43,782 bases of DNA from contig DCGY01000003.1 in the NCBI GenBank assembly GCA_002314715.1, positions 1 through 43,782 of the forward strand, written 5' to 3'. Origin of the DNA: Lachnospiraceae bacterium UBA1766 (GTDB lineage Bacteria > Bacillota > Clostridia > Lachnospirales > Lachnospiraceae). The position numbers and the translations under genes were made by a program. A model generated the notes under the pieces. It did no database searches. It was not told where the DNA came from and saw only the letters and a program-made list of their open reading frames with translations. This document shows positions 34,967 through 43,013 of this stretch, piece by piece. Every line of letters begins with the position of its first letter. Position 1 is the stretch's first letter.

Positions 34967-37825
34967 CTATACACTATCATTGCGAATGTTCTCAAGTATA
35001 TTTTCATCCTTTACACGACGGAAGAAACCGATTGTAAGACCAAATACCACCAACACCGTTCCAACGAATGCACCGGCCACCAGACCATATGGTACCACAA
35101 TATTCAATCGGCCTACCAACGCGTTCAGTCCGTAGCGAATCAATGCAAAGAACCCTTCACTCAATAAAACGCTGATTAAAAAAGCTTCTGCCAAAATACC
35201 ACCGGCCTCCAGGCAAAGCATTTTTTCGATTTGCTTTCTGGTCATTCCCACAGATTGAAGCACTGCAAACTCCTGTTTCTGGTCCAGAATCCTTCCCTGG
35301 ATGGAGCTGATTAGATTCAACAGACAAATCATGGAGGTCAGCACTACGAAGCAAATCAGCATCCAGTCCACCAGGTTCCCGATTGCGGTGGAGAAGGTTT
35401 TGGCCATTTCCGCGTAATCATCAGCCACATAAATCAAATTATCCACAGCACCGGACACCTCAATCAGTTTCTGCCTAACCGCCTTTCCGTCCCCTTTGGG
35501 GGTAATAATCAAATCCGCGGTTCCAAACTGATAAATACTATCATGCTCCAAGGAAGCAGCCAGTTTTTCGGCCGATGAACGGTCCATAAGCAGTGTGAAG
35601 AAACTCTCTCCGCTAACCTGTAAATAGTCTCTAAAATCCTCTTCCTCCGCAATCGCACCTATTGTAATCTCTGCATAATTTGCATTGTCTACATAGGCTT
35701 GAAAGCTGTCTCCCACTTTTAGGGAAGAAGCATGCGGTATATCATATGCCTTGAATCCCTCGGTTTTTCCGAAAATCAAATTTTCCGTAGTAACAGATCG
35801 ATGATCCAAAAGGATACCGGAGACTCCCGGGGAACGATACAGGATATCTTCATTCCCATGACAATTTTCTGCAATTTTCCGAAACATCTCATCCGGTAAT
35901 ACTACCAAAGTCATCCCGTGATTTCGGTACTCCACGAAATGCCGGTTGTAAGCTTCCTCTATACTGCTATAAACAACATTTCCTTCTTTATCCTTTTTCT
36001 CCGTGATATTTTGGGCCTTCATAATCCCTTTCACTGCCTCCCGGTAAGCATCACTTACAAAGGAATCCTCCAGATAGAAGGCGTAAATTTCGCTTACAAT
36101 TTCCTGTATTTTTTCTATTTCCGGATTGCGTGAAAGTTCTTCTTTTAACGCCTGATAGTCAGAATTTTGGTAATATCCCTCCTCTGCCTCTTCTATCTCG
36201 AAATATTCCAGGTATAAATCCCCCGGCTGTCGATGTAAACGAAGCTCATATTCATTGCCCAATTTCTTATCCAAAACCGTATGAATCCCCTTGGATGCAT
36301 AGGATGTTACCAAAAGAATCACCAAAAATACAGTGATTGCCAGGGAAATGCCTCTGCGTTTTCTTCTTTGACGTGTGAGAAAACTACCCGCCAGCATTCC
36401 TTCCGCGCCAAGCCATTTTCCAAGCTGTCGGGAAGTGTTGTACTGCTTTTTATTTTTTTCTTCCCCACGGATGCTCTGAATTGCGCCCACCTTACTGATG
36501 TGTCTTGCAGGCAAATAGGCAGAGACGAATACCGTTAGGATGCTAAATGCAATGACAAATAAAACCGCGGATACCGTAATCTTTAATGAAACCGGTATCT
36601 GACGCACCACCAAATCCATAAACAGCACCTGCTGGATAAAGGGAGATAAGAACCTCATGCCAAAATAGATTACCGGCAAACCCAGACCAAATCCCAAGGG
36701 TAAAGCGAGACGAAGTAACGAAAAGGCCTCATAATACACACTGCTTCTCTTTTGTTTTCCGGTTGCTCCCACCGAGGACAGCATTCCCAGATATTTACAT
36801 CTCTCCCGATAGGACAGGTTAAATACATTGTAAATTAACACTACGGAAGCCAAAATAATCAGACTTAAGAAAAATACCTCACAGGCTGTTATCATAAAGT
36901 TTAAGTTTTTGTCCCCGGATTTCCCGGAAAAAATCATAACATAATCATTCTCTTCGCATTGCTTTCCTACCAGATTTTCCAGTTCCCAGATAGAGTCCAC
37001 TTTCAAGCGGTCTAAATCCAGCATAATGAACACGTTATTTTCTTCCGAAGCATTCAAATAAAACGCTTCCTTTTTAAGGCAGGTATAAGCTAACGCACCG
37101 GCATCGGAGGAAAGGTCCGTATCTGTGGATTTCATGATGCCCACGACGGTATACTCCATGGGATCCCCTATATTTTCATAAAGAATCTGAAAGCTGTCTG
37201 TATCTGCAAAATAGGGGAAGCTGTCCGTGATATCAACCACTGCCCCCGCCTTCAAAGTCACACCGTCATATGGGAAAAAGGTCTCTCCCTCCGTTAGCAG
37301 GCTTTTTAGCTTTCTTCCAAAAAACTGAGCTGAAAAGGTTTGTCCCAACAAAGATCTCTGGCCGGAAAAATCATAATCATCGTTCATAAACGCCGCATAA
37401 ACCGACTCGCTGACAATAAGCTCTCTATCGTTTTGGGGCAATCTACCCGCAAGAACCGTTACATTGCACCAGTCAAACCCTTCTGCTTCCATTCCTCTGA
37501 TGTTCAAAAAAGGTCGATTCTGATTTTCCGAAAAGGGAATGGTTGTCAGTCCAAGATGCTTTGACTGCACGGTCTTTTTTACGTAATCGACCCGGGAGAG
37601 GCGGCTGTAATCTTCCTGATTCAAATCATAAAAAGCAATGTGCCATTTTCCATTTTTTTCGGAAGCTACCTCCCGCATATATTCTATGGCCGTGTCTTTT
37701 CCCACAAACACACAGGTCAACAAAAGCACCATAAACACAATGCCAAGAAAAGTAGTGAGGGTACGCTTCTTATTCATTTTCATGTATTGTCCGGTAATCT
37801 GATGGACAATCTTTGTATTTCCCAT
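34967..37825 (-). CDS. FtsX-type ABC transporter permease with large outer domains
   Basis: A 952-residue permease with two FtsX-like units. The first membrane helix lies at about residues 22-44, followed by an outer domain of about 260 residues, three helices at about 310-440 (FFLSLIILASVVLIYNVFNL, YLGMLSSVGATGKQKRSSVY), a helix near 500, a second outer domain of about 260 residues, and three final helices at about 800-930 (FAVLQSVGMTRKQIEKMLCL). A perfect AGGAGG precedes the ATG. Together with the ATPase 12 bases upstream and the two-component system, it forms a module like those that export or sense peptides and antibiotics. It is much longer than BceB and has two outer domains, so it belongs to the broader MacB/FtsX superfamily. 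Substrate unknown. Confidence 0.9.
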   Translation of the reverse strand: MGNTKIVHQITGQYMKMNKKRTLTTFLGIVFMVLLLTCVFVGKDTAIEYMREVASEKNGKWHIAFYDLNQEDYSRLSRVDYVKKTVQSKHLGLTTIPFSENQNRPFLNIRGMEAEGFDWCNVTVLAGRLPQNDRELIVSESVYAAFMNDDYDFSGQRSLLGQTFSAQFFGRKLKSLLTEGETFFPYDGVTLKAGAVVDITDSFPYFADTDSFQILYENIGDPMEYTVVGIMKSTDTDLSSDAGALAYTCLKKEAFYLNASEENNVFIMLDLDRLKVDSIWELENLVGKQCEENDYVMIFSGKSGDKNLNFMITACEVFFLSLIILASVVLIYNVFNLSYRERCKYLGMLSSVGATGKQKRSSVYYEAFSLLRLALPLGFGLGLPVIYFGMRFLSPFIQQVLFMDLVVRQIPVSLKITVSAVLFVIAFSILTVFVSAYLPARHISKVGAIQSIRGEEKNKKQYNTSRQLGKWLGAEGMLAGSFLTRQRRKRRGISLAITVFLVILLVTSYASKGIHTVLDKKLGNEYELRLHRQPGDLYLEYFEIEEAEEGYYQNSDYQALKEELSRNPEIEKIQEIVSEIYAFYLEDSFVSDAYREAVKGIMKAQNITEKKDKEGNVVYSSIEEAYNRHFVEYRNHGMTLVVLPDEMFRKIAENCHGNEDILYRSPGVSGILLDHRSVTTENLIFGKTEGFKAYDIPHASSLKVGDSFQAYVDNANYAEITIGAIAEEEDFRDYLQVSGESFFTLLMDRSSAEKLAASLEHDSIYQFGTADLIITPKGDGKAVRQKLIEVSGAVDNLIYVADDYAEMAKTFSTAIGNLVDWMLICFVVLTSMICLLNLISSIQGRILDQKQEFAVLQSVGMTRKQIEKMLCLEAGGILAEAFLISVLLSEGFFALIRYGLNALVGRLNIVVPYGLVAGAFVGTVLVVFGLTIGFFRRVKDENILENIRNDSV

Positions 37826-37837
37826 GATTTTACCCTC

Positions 37838-38566
37838 CTAGCGCACCTCGTCATTTCCCACAAAGGAAGCTCTCTCTGACTTCAGGGAACGAATTCTCTC
37901 ATCGCGAATGATATGGCCGTCCTCAATACAAATCATCCGGTCCGCCATAAGCGCAATACTTTCATCATGGGTGATCAGAATTAAGGTCTGATTCTGCTCC
38001 CGATTAGACTGAATGAGGAGCTTCATAATCTCCTCTCCGTTCTTACGGTCCAGGTTACCGGTAGGCTCATCCGCCAGCACAATCGCCGGATGATGAAAAA
38101 TTGCTCTTCCGATGGAAACTCTTTGCTGCTGTCCGCCGGAAAGCTGACTGGGGAGATTATTCCTTCGTTCCGTCAACCCAATCTGCTCCACCACCTGGTC
38201 CAGGCGTGCTTTGTCCATACCCCGTCCATCCAAAAGATAAGGCAAAATAATATTTTCATCCACATTTAATACCGGCAACAAATTGTAAAACTGGTACACC
38301 AGGCCGATTTGTCTTCTGCGAAAAATAGCCAGCTTATCCTCATTCAATTTATGAATATCGGTTCCGCAAATGGTAACGGTACCCTCGGTAGGTTTGTCCA
38401 CACCTCCCAGAATATGAAGCAAGGTAGACTTTCCACTTCCGGAAGGACCGATAATAGATACGAATTCTCCTTTTTCCACGCTGAAGGACACATCGTCCAA
38501 AGCCGCAACCCTGGTCTCTCCGCTTCCGTAAATTTTACTTAAATGATCACATCTTAATATTTCCAT
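37838..38566 (-). CDS. ABC transporter ATPase of the FtsX-type exporter
   Basis: A 242-residue ABC ATPase of the LolD/MacB/BceA group: Walker A GPSGSGKST, QIGLVYQFYNLLPVLNVDEN, signature LSGGQQQRVSIGRAI and Walker B IVLADEPTGNLD. The ATG at 38566 has a GAGG site six bases upstream, preferred over a start four codons earlier. It is the first gene of the four-gene unit (ATPase, permease, regulator, kinase), all on the minus strand. Confidence 0.94.
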   Translation of the reverse strand: MEILRCDHLSKIYGSGETRVAALDDVSFSVEKGEFVSIIGPSGSGKSTLLHILGGVDKPTEGTVTICGTDIHKLNEDKLAIFRRRQIGLVYQFYNLLPVLNVDENIILPYLLDGRGMDKARLDQVVEQIGLTERRNNLPSQLSGGQQQRVSIGRAIFHHPAIVLADEPTGNLDRKNGEEIMKLLIQSNREQNQTLILITHDESIALMADRMICIEDGHIIRDERIRSLKSERASFVGNDEVR

Positions 38567-38651
38567 TATTAACCTCACACTATGTTAAAGCAGTTTCGCT
38601 TCTTTCTACTCTTTTAGCATACTATAACAAGATGACAATAAAATGAAAAGT

Positions 38652-38673
38652 AAAGTGACTATTTTGTCACTTT
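38652..38673. promoter_or_regulatory. Palindromic operator candidate of the ABC-exporter unit
   Basis: Inverted repeat AAAGTGAC-N6-GTCACTTT, perfect over 8-bp arms (38652-38659, 38666-38673). It lies just upstream of a likely promoter (minus strand TTTTCA-17-TATAGT, the -10 near 38618-38623). It is a good candidate site for the module's own response regulator. Confidence 0.5.
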
Positions 38674-38727
38674 GATTTTCTCCCAATTCCCCTCCGCCTT
38701 CGGCGTCGCTTGGTTTCCTGCCTATAA

Positions 38728-39012
38728 AAAAAGATACGTTTTTTTCGAGAGAAGAAAAAAATCTCTACAAATAAATTAGCAAATTTATCCGGAATCAGCC
38801 AAAGCTATCTACGCGATATTGAATTAGGTAACAAGAATCCAACAATCGAAATATTGTATCAAGTGAGTAAAGCACTTGATATCCGTTTGCAGGACTTCTT
38901 CGAGGACGAGAAAACCTCGATGCTGGAAGACGATCCGCTTATATCTCAAATCTACCAATTAACAACAAAACAACGGGAAGCCCTTCTTGCTTTTCTAAAT
39001 ACACTACATTGA
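38728..39012 (+). pseudogene. XRE-type DNA-binding gene lacking a start codon
   Basis: The frame from 38728 to the TGA at 39010-39012 encodes a clear Cro/C1-type helix-turn-helix protein: IRFFREKKKISTNKLANLSG begins the HTH, followed by ISQSYLRDIELGNKNPTIEI and a tail DFFEDEKTSMLEDDPLISQ and TKQREALLAFLNTLH. The stop TAA at 38725-38727 lies directly before it, and there is no ATG, GTG or TTG before the HTH. Normal family members have some six to eight more residues at the front, so the start has been lost, or an ATA at 38734 is used. The sequence just upstream is GC-rich and unlike coding DNA. Most likely a decayed remnant; not a chance ORF, because the HTH fold is intact. Confidence 0.7.
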
Positions 39013-39014
39013 GA

Positions 39015-39058
39015 AAGGCGTCATAAAAAATGAGATAATCGTTTTTTCATGACGCCTT
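39015..39058 (+). terminator. Hairpin after the XRE remnant
   Basis: AAGGCGTCAT (39015-39024) pairs with ATGACGCCTT (39049-39058); inside, A-run and T-run extend the stem. It starts a few bases after the XRE stop codon. There is no good T-run after it, so its use as a terminator is uncertain. Confidence 0.45.
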
Positions 39059-39121
39059 CCTCTGTGCTCAGAAGTGCCTTTCATTCTTCTGCAGTCATAT
39101 TCCATCCCTTCTCCCAAACAC

Positions 39122-39153
39122 AAAAAAGCCGAGACCTTCGTCTCGACTTTTTC
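39122..39153. terminator. Terminator hairpin downstream of the formate channel genes
   Basis: GCCGAGAC/GTCTCGAC around a CTTC loop (one mismatch), flanked by A-run on the left and T-run on the right, so it can work in both directions. It lies beyond the 36-codon gene at 39209-39319 on the minus strand and the XRE remnant on the plus strand. Confidence 0.65.
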
Positions 39154-39208
39154 GTGTTTGTTTGTAATTTTTCAGTACAAAAATATCTTAAGAAGAAAAA
39201 TCTTCATA

Positions 39209-39319
39209 CTAACGGGTACATGAACTCTTTTTATCATATAAATAAAATAATCCGCAAATCAAAAGAACACCTGACACCTCTGCAATCAGTGCCCCAACGG
39301 TCATCAGTATCATACTCAT
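39209..39319 (-). CDS. 36-residue membrane peptide coupled to the formate channel
   Basis: A 36-residue ORF reading MSMILMTVGALIAEVSGVLL and then ICGLFYLYDKKSSCTR. It is almost entirely one membrane helix (residues about 3-28) with a basic cytoplasmic tail. The ATG overlaps the stop of the formate/nitrite-type channel gene (ATGA, four bases), and a perfect AGGAGG lies 10 bases upstream, inside the channel gene. Coupled start, strong site and hydrophobic helix together argue for a real small gene. Single-helix peptides often bind and modulate transporters, but no role is known here. The tail contains a cysteine. A bidirectional terminator follows at 39122-39153. Confidence 0.6.
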   Translation of the reverse strand: MSMILMTVGALIAEVSGVLLICGLFYLYDKKSSCTR

Positions 39320-40188
39320 CTTCCCCTGTCCTCCTTTAATATTGTCGCCATTTTTGACTGCTTTGAAACATTCAGATAGTAAAGCGGAATACCTACAAAA
39401 ATCGCTCCACCAATAATATTTCCTATGGTAACCGGAACCAAATTATTCACCAAAAAGGTTTTTAAATTCAAGGTTGCCAGTTTCTCCGCCGTAAATCCGT
39501 ACTTTTCACACGCAACTACTACGTAGGTCGGATTTCCCTTGCACAACAGGCCGGCTGTAATGTAATACATATTGGCTACACAGTGCTCATAACCGGATAC
39601 AACAAATGCAAAAATGACAAAGAAGGAAGCCATGAGCTTTCCGGTAATATCGCAGGCACACATAGCCATCAGCACCGCGGCACACACCAAGACATTACAA
39701 AGAATACCCGAGGATATTCCCTCAATCACATTAAGATTCACCTTCCCGATAGCCACCTTGATGGTATAAGCACCCAATGCGCCCTTCGAATAATTCAGTT
39801 GTCCGGAAAGATAATTTAGAGAAGCAATCAACAAACCGCCAACAAAATTTCCGATATAGATAATCAGAAACATCCCGATTAATTTTCGAATACTGAGAAT
39901 TTTCTCCGGCACACCAATGGCCAGCATGCAATCTCCCGTAAAAAGCTCAGCTCCCAATAGCACCACCATCATCAAGCCTACCGGGAACACAATTCCGGCC
40001 ATCACCCTGGCCAGTCCCACATCCGCAATTCCATGGGCCGCCACATTACTGCCGGCAGCTCCAAATGCGATCATTGCGCCGGCCAAAATCGCCTTACCAA
40101 AAAGCTTTTTTGACGGAAGATCTCTTTTTTTTGCTATATTCTCTGCATACTTTTCCATAACCGATGCAGCATCCAACATCCTACTCAT
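39316..40188 (-). CDS. Formate/nitrite transporter family channel
   Basis: A 290-residue channel of the FocA/NirC family with six helices: KLFGKAILAGAMIAFGAAGS, the FNT block LFTGDCMLAIGVPEKILS, NFVGGLLIASLN, GILCNVLVCAAVLMAMCACD and, near the C-terminus, LVPVTIGNIIGGAIFVGIPLY. Many anaerobes use it to export formate from mixed-acid fermentation. The ATG at 40188 gives the normal family length; the frame is open 162 bases more, but that would run across an intergenic terminator. It is preceded by the LysR gene on the same strand with a terminator between, and followed without a gap by the 36-codon gene. Formate or nitrite cannot be decided. Confidence 0.92.
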   Translation of the reverse strand: MSRMLDAASVMEKYAENIAKKRDLPSKKLFGKAILAGAMIAFGAAGSNVAAHGIADVGLARVMAGIVFPVGLMMVVLLGAELFTGDCMLAIGVPEKILSIRKLIGMFLIIYIGNFVGGLLIASLNYLSGQLNYSKGALGAYTIKVAIGKVNLNVIEGISSGILCNVLVCAAVLMAMCACDITGKLMASFFVIFAFVVSGYEHCVANMYYITAGLLCKGNPTYVVVACEKYGFTAEKLATLNLKTFLVNNLVPVTIGNIIGGAIFVGIPLYYLNVSKQSKMATILKEDRGR

Positions 40189-40232
40189 TCTTCCATATCC
40201 TCTATATACTAAACTTAGGCAAAGTGTAACAT

Positions 40233-40247
40233 GGATATATAAAATTC
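40233..40247 (-). promoter_or_regulatory. Shared GAATTT-TATATATCC element before the channel gene
   Basis: On the minus strand the segment reads GAATTTTATATATCC, 45 bases before the chosen start of the channel gene. A nearly identical element lies upstream of the LysR gene at 41387-41402. It is a candidate binding site of the LysR-type regulator. Confidence 0.4.
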
Positions 40248-40257
40248 GGTAATATAA

Positions 40258-40305
40258 ATAAAAAGGGGCCGCTATACCAAATACGATATAGCAAGCCCTT
40301 TTTAT
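40258..40305. terminator. Terminator between LysR and channel genes
   Basis: AAAAAGGG pairs with CCCTTTTT (40260-40267 with 40296-40303) and an inner stem GCTATA/TATAGC closes the loop. A/T runs lie on both sides, so it can end the LysR transcript on the minus strand. Confidence 0.7.
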
Positions 40306-40328
40306 TCCATATATATTTTTATATAAGG

Positions 40329-41261
40329 TTATACAATTTTTTGGGAGCAAACCTCCACTTTTGATTCGTACAGTTTTTTCTGAAACAGTATATCATAGTC
40401 TGTCAGCTCGTAATCATCCCGATAAATCAAAACGTCTTTATATTTATTGTGCGTAGAAGCGCATGCCCTTTGAATCAGATGATTCTTTTGCAAATATTCT
40501 TCCGGAATCGGCGAAACCCACATATACGTGGACGGAACATTCGCCAGCAGGTCAAACTGGGATCCCCTCTCATATACATAGATTACTTTATCCTTCATCT
40601 CTCCCGATGCGGAGGTCTTTACCAAATGTTCCCCGGGAATTTCGATATCTCCGTGTGTAATCATAACATATGGTTCCAAATCCTCCGGACGAATCTCTGT
40701 CTTTTCCGCCAGAGGATGCTCTTTGGACATTACCAGCACATAATCAAACTCCCAAATGCTTTCAAATTGCAGATGATTGCTTTTTACGCAGTTAACAAAG
40801 TAATTCTCCTCTGAAATCGGATATCGGATGATTCCCATATTGTATCCGCGATCCGCCACGTTTTCAATCGTTTTTATCGCATTGGTCTCGTTTACGGTAA
40901 TCTCCATTTCATCATTCATACGCATTTCGGAAACAAAAGAAGTAAACCCATTTGCAATATAGCTGCCTCGGGGAATCGAAATCTTGAATCTTCTGTTCAG
41001 ACTGATATTTTGCCCCGCCAGCTTTTCAATTTCCTTCATTTGGTCCAAAGCCTTTTTTGCATGATAGAGAAAAGCATCTCCCTTATCGGTAACCTTAATT
41101 CCCGTAGAAGTTCTGACAAAGATGGTATAACCCAGCTCTTCCTCCAGATCCTTAATAGCCTTGCTTAAATTGGGCTGGGCAACAAAAAGATTCGCCGCCG
41201 CTTTTGAGATTGAACCCGCTTTTTCAACCTCCACCGCATATTTAAATGCCAATGTATTCAA
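40329..41261 (-). CDS. LysR-family transcription regulator
   Basis: A 310-residue regulator with an N-terminal winged helix (FKYAVEVEKAGSISKAAANL, LFVAQPNLSKAIKDLEEELG, TIFVRTSTGIKVTDKG) and a C-terminal two-lobed effector domain (VLVMSKEHPLAEKTEIRPED). The start is a TTG (41261) with GGGAGGGG a few bases before it; no ATG fits better. The channel gene follows on the same strand, which suggests the regulator controls formate or a similar anion. The large AT-rich region upstream (41262-41437) carries several TATATATC words. Effector unknown. Confidence 0.9.
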   Translation of the reverse strand: MNTLAFKYAVEVEKAGSISKAAANLFVAQPNLSKAIKDLEEELGYTIFVRTSTGIKVTDKGDAFLYHAKKALDQMKEIEKLAGQNISLNRRFKISIPRGSYIANGFTSFVSEMRMNDEMEITVNETNAIKTIENVADRGYNMGIIRYPISEENYFVNCVKSNHLQFESIWEFDYVLVMSKEHPLAEKTEIRPEDLEPYVMITHGDIEIPGEHLVKTSASGEMKDKVIYVYERGSQFDLLANVPSTYMWVSPIPEEYLQKNHLIQRACASTHNKYKDVLIYRDDYELTDYDILFQKKLYESKVEVCSQKIV

Positions 41262-41437
41262 TTGCGCCCCTCCCTTCGAAAGAAAATGCGTCTATCGATA
41301 TATCATTTTTTATATATCAATCCATTTATATATAATATAGCACATATAAATGTTTTTGGTTATTCATAAATCAAAAATGGCTATATGAATTTCTATATAT
41401 CCCATTATGAATAGGCCAGACATACATTCATATACGC
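41262..41437. promoter_or_regulatory. AT-rich control region of the LysR gene
   Basis: About 175 AT-rich bases with repeated words: GATATATCA near 41295, TATATATCAA near 41310, and GAATTTCTATATATCC at 41387-41402. The last matches the element before the channel gene at 40233-40247. It probably contains the LysR promoter and autoregulatory sites. No ORF was found in it. Confidence 0.4.
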
Positions 41438-41472
41438 AAAGGAAGTCGTTAACAACGCTAACGACTTCCTTT
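41438..41472 (-). terminator. Terminator after the unknown gene at 41500
   Basis: A perfect 14-bp stem (41438-41451 with 41459-41472, core GGAAGTCGTTA) with a 7-base loop, flanked by short A and T runs. It ends the GGDEF/unknown-gene transcript. Confidence 0.8.
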
Positions 41473-41499
41473 CAAACCAACTTATTTTCTCTTTGCTTT

Positions 41500-41889
41500 T
41501 TAATACCGGTCCATCCCCGGTCCGTCTGAGAGTTTCTCTACATACTTTTCCGGATTTTTTAGCATGCAATACATATCGTGAAAAGCACCCAATGCCAAAA
41601 ACTCCTTGTTGCAGCCTGTGGGATTTTTACCGATATCTCGAATCAGGTTATAGCGGCTCATCTGAAATACATACAAATCCGTCATTCCATAGCCTCGACA
41701 AAGGGCTTCTCCCGAAAAAGTGTGGTGGTCTACATAATACATGAATTCCCGCATCAAAACAGGCTCCTCCAAAAGCTCTGTCCAAAGCGTGTCCAGCCAT
41801 TCTTTGTCTCGCTCGGCATAGGCACCGATTTGCTCGAAGGCCTCCAAAGCCAATATTCGTCTCGCATCCAACAGGATTCCACCGCTCAT
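41500..41889 (-). CDS. Unknown protein encoded with the membrane GGDEF protein
   Basis: A 129-residue soluble protein, largely helical, with conserved-looking aromatic and His positions (LMREFMYYVDHHTFSGEALC, YVFQMSRYNLIRD, LALGAFHDMYCMLKNPEKY). I do not recognise the family. The ATG lies one base after the stop of the GGDEF gene (TAA-T-ATG), so it is translationally coupled and probably works with it. A weak GAGAGG site lies upstream; the frame also allows a TTG seven codons earlier. A strong terminator follows. Possible role as a partner or receptor of c-di-GMP signalling is only a guess from position. Confidence 0.7.
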   Translation of the reverse strand: MSGGILLDARRILALEAFEQIGAYAERDKEWLDTLWTELLEEPVLMREFMYYVDHHTFSGEALCRGYGMTDLYVFQMSRYNLIRDIGKNPTGCNKEFLALGAFHDMYCMLKNPEKYVEKLSDGPGMDRY

Positions 41890-41890
41890 A

Positions 41891-42964
41891 TTATTGTCTA
41901 CGCCTCTCAATACCTTTTCGCTGATAGTAATTTCGTTTCTCCTGATACATCAACATATCGGCCTGCTTCAATGTCTCCGTAAGCTTATTTTCGAAATCTT
42001 CCTTTAAGATTACAATGCCGCAGGATACTTCCAGCACGTCGATATTTTCGCCCTTCCAGGCGGCAATGGTATCTTTGAATTTCTGCAGCATTTCTTCCGT
42101 ATTCTGTCCTGTATATGGCACAATTGCGACGAATTCGTCTCCGCCGGTACGAAATACCTTTCCGCTTCCTCCAACCACGGTCTGGATACATTTTGCGGCA
42201 CCTACAATCAGTTCATCTCCTACCGCATGCCCGAATTTATCGTTCATCTGTTTTAATTCGTTCACGTCAAAGGCACAAATGCAAATAGGTTGCTGACTTT
42301 TCTTGATATTCTCCAGTTCCAATTCAAAATGTCGTCTATTGAATGCGGAGGTAAGAGAATCTCTCTCCAGCAAATATTTGTTGGTATAATCCGCCTTGTG
42401 CTTCGTGAATTTCATGTTCATAATATAAATCGCCGAAAAAATACCCATACTACAAAAAATCAGCGAATTCACACAATTGGTAATTAGAACATCACCTGAC
42501 TGGGTCCCGGAAATGGCTGCAAGATATACCATCTCGGTGCATGCCACGATTCCGATATAAATAATCAGTTTTTCGCAAAATATTACAGCTGAAAAAATAT
42601 AAAATGCCAATAGCAATGTGGTTCGAGCCTGTGGTTGGGACACACCGGCGTAAACACCGGATCCCAAAAGCAAAAGGGTGTAAATATAAACCAATGTGTC
42701 ACAAACATATTTATATTTTCTGGCTACGGTCAAAGCCAAAATGGTCATGGCGAAAAATATTGCCGCAATGGCTTCCATACTTCGAATCCCCATACCAAAA
42801 TCAGTAAATATTCGGGCCATCAACGCCGAGAAAAATGCCAGGAATGCCAAGAAGGAAAACACCGTCAAATTCTTCCGATTTTCCTCCCGAGCGGCTGGCA
42901 ATACCTTTCGATAATCCTCTTTATTCAATCCACTGTAAAACAAAACATTCGCTAATTTTTTCAT
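41891..42964 (-). CDS. Membrane-bound GGDEF diguanylate cyclase
   Basis: A 357-residue protein with about six membrane helices in residues 30-185 (LTVFSFLAFLAFFSALMARI, YVCDTLVYIYTLLLLGSGVY, ICEKLI-type segments) and a C-terminal GGDEF domain: SLTSAFNRRHFELEL, FDVNELKQMNDKFGHAVGDE and the intact GGDEF at 274-278. It is expected to make c-di-GMP in response to a membrane or extracellular cue. The start at 42964 is followed upstream by a weak AGGACG site; the frame is open to 43075 but that part lies across the promoter and operator. A palindromic operator sits in its promoter. The downstream unknown gene is coupled to it. Confidence 0.9.
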   Translation of the reverse strand: MKKLANVLFYSGLNKEDYRKVLPAAREENRKNLTVFSFLAFLAFFSALMARIFTDFGMGIRSMEAIAAIFFAMTILALTVARKYKYVCDTLVYIYTLLLLGSGVYAGVSQPQARTTLLLAFYIFSAVIFCEKLIIYIGIVACTEMVYLAAISGTQSGDVLITNCVNSLIFCSMGIFSAIYIMNMKFTKHKADYTNKYLLERDSLTSAFNRRHFELELENIKKSQQPICICAFDVNELKQMNDKFGHAVGDELIVGAAKCIQTVVGGSGKVFRTGGDEFVAIVPYTGQNTEEMLQKFKDTIAAWKGENIDVLEVSCGIVILKEDFENKLTETLKQADMLMYQEKRNYYQRKGIERRRQ

Positions 42965-43013
42965 TTGTTTCGTCCTATCAATTGTTAAGGTATCAAACAA
43001 AAATCCATCCTGT

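Noticed and set aside
38690..38727. Mobile element end next to the XRE remnant
   Set aside because: Only a short GC-rich hairpin is present; no inverted terminal repeats, target duplication or transposase.
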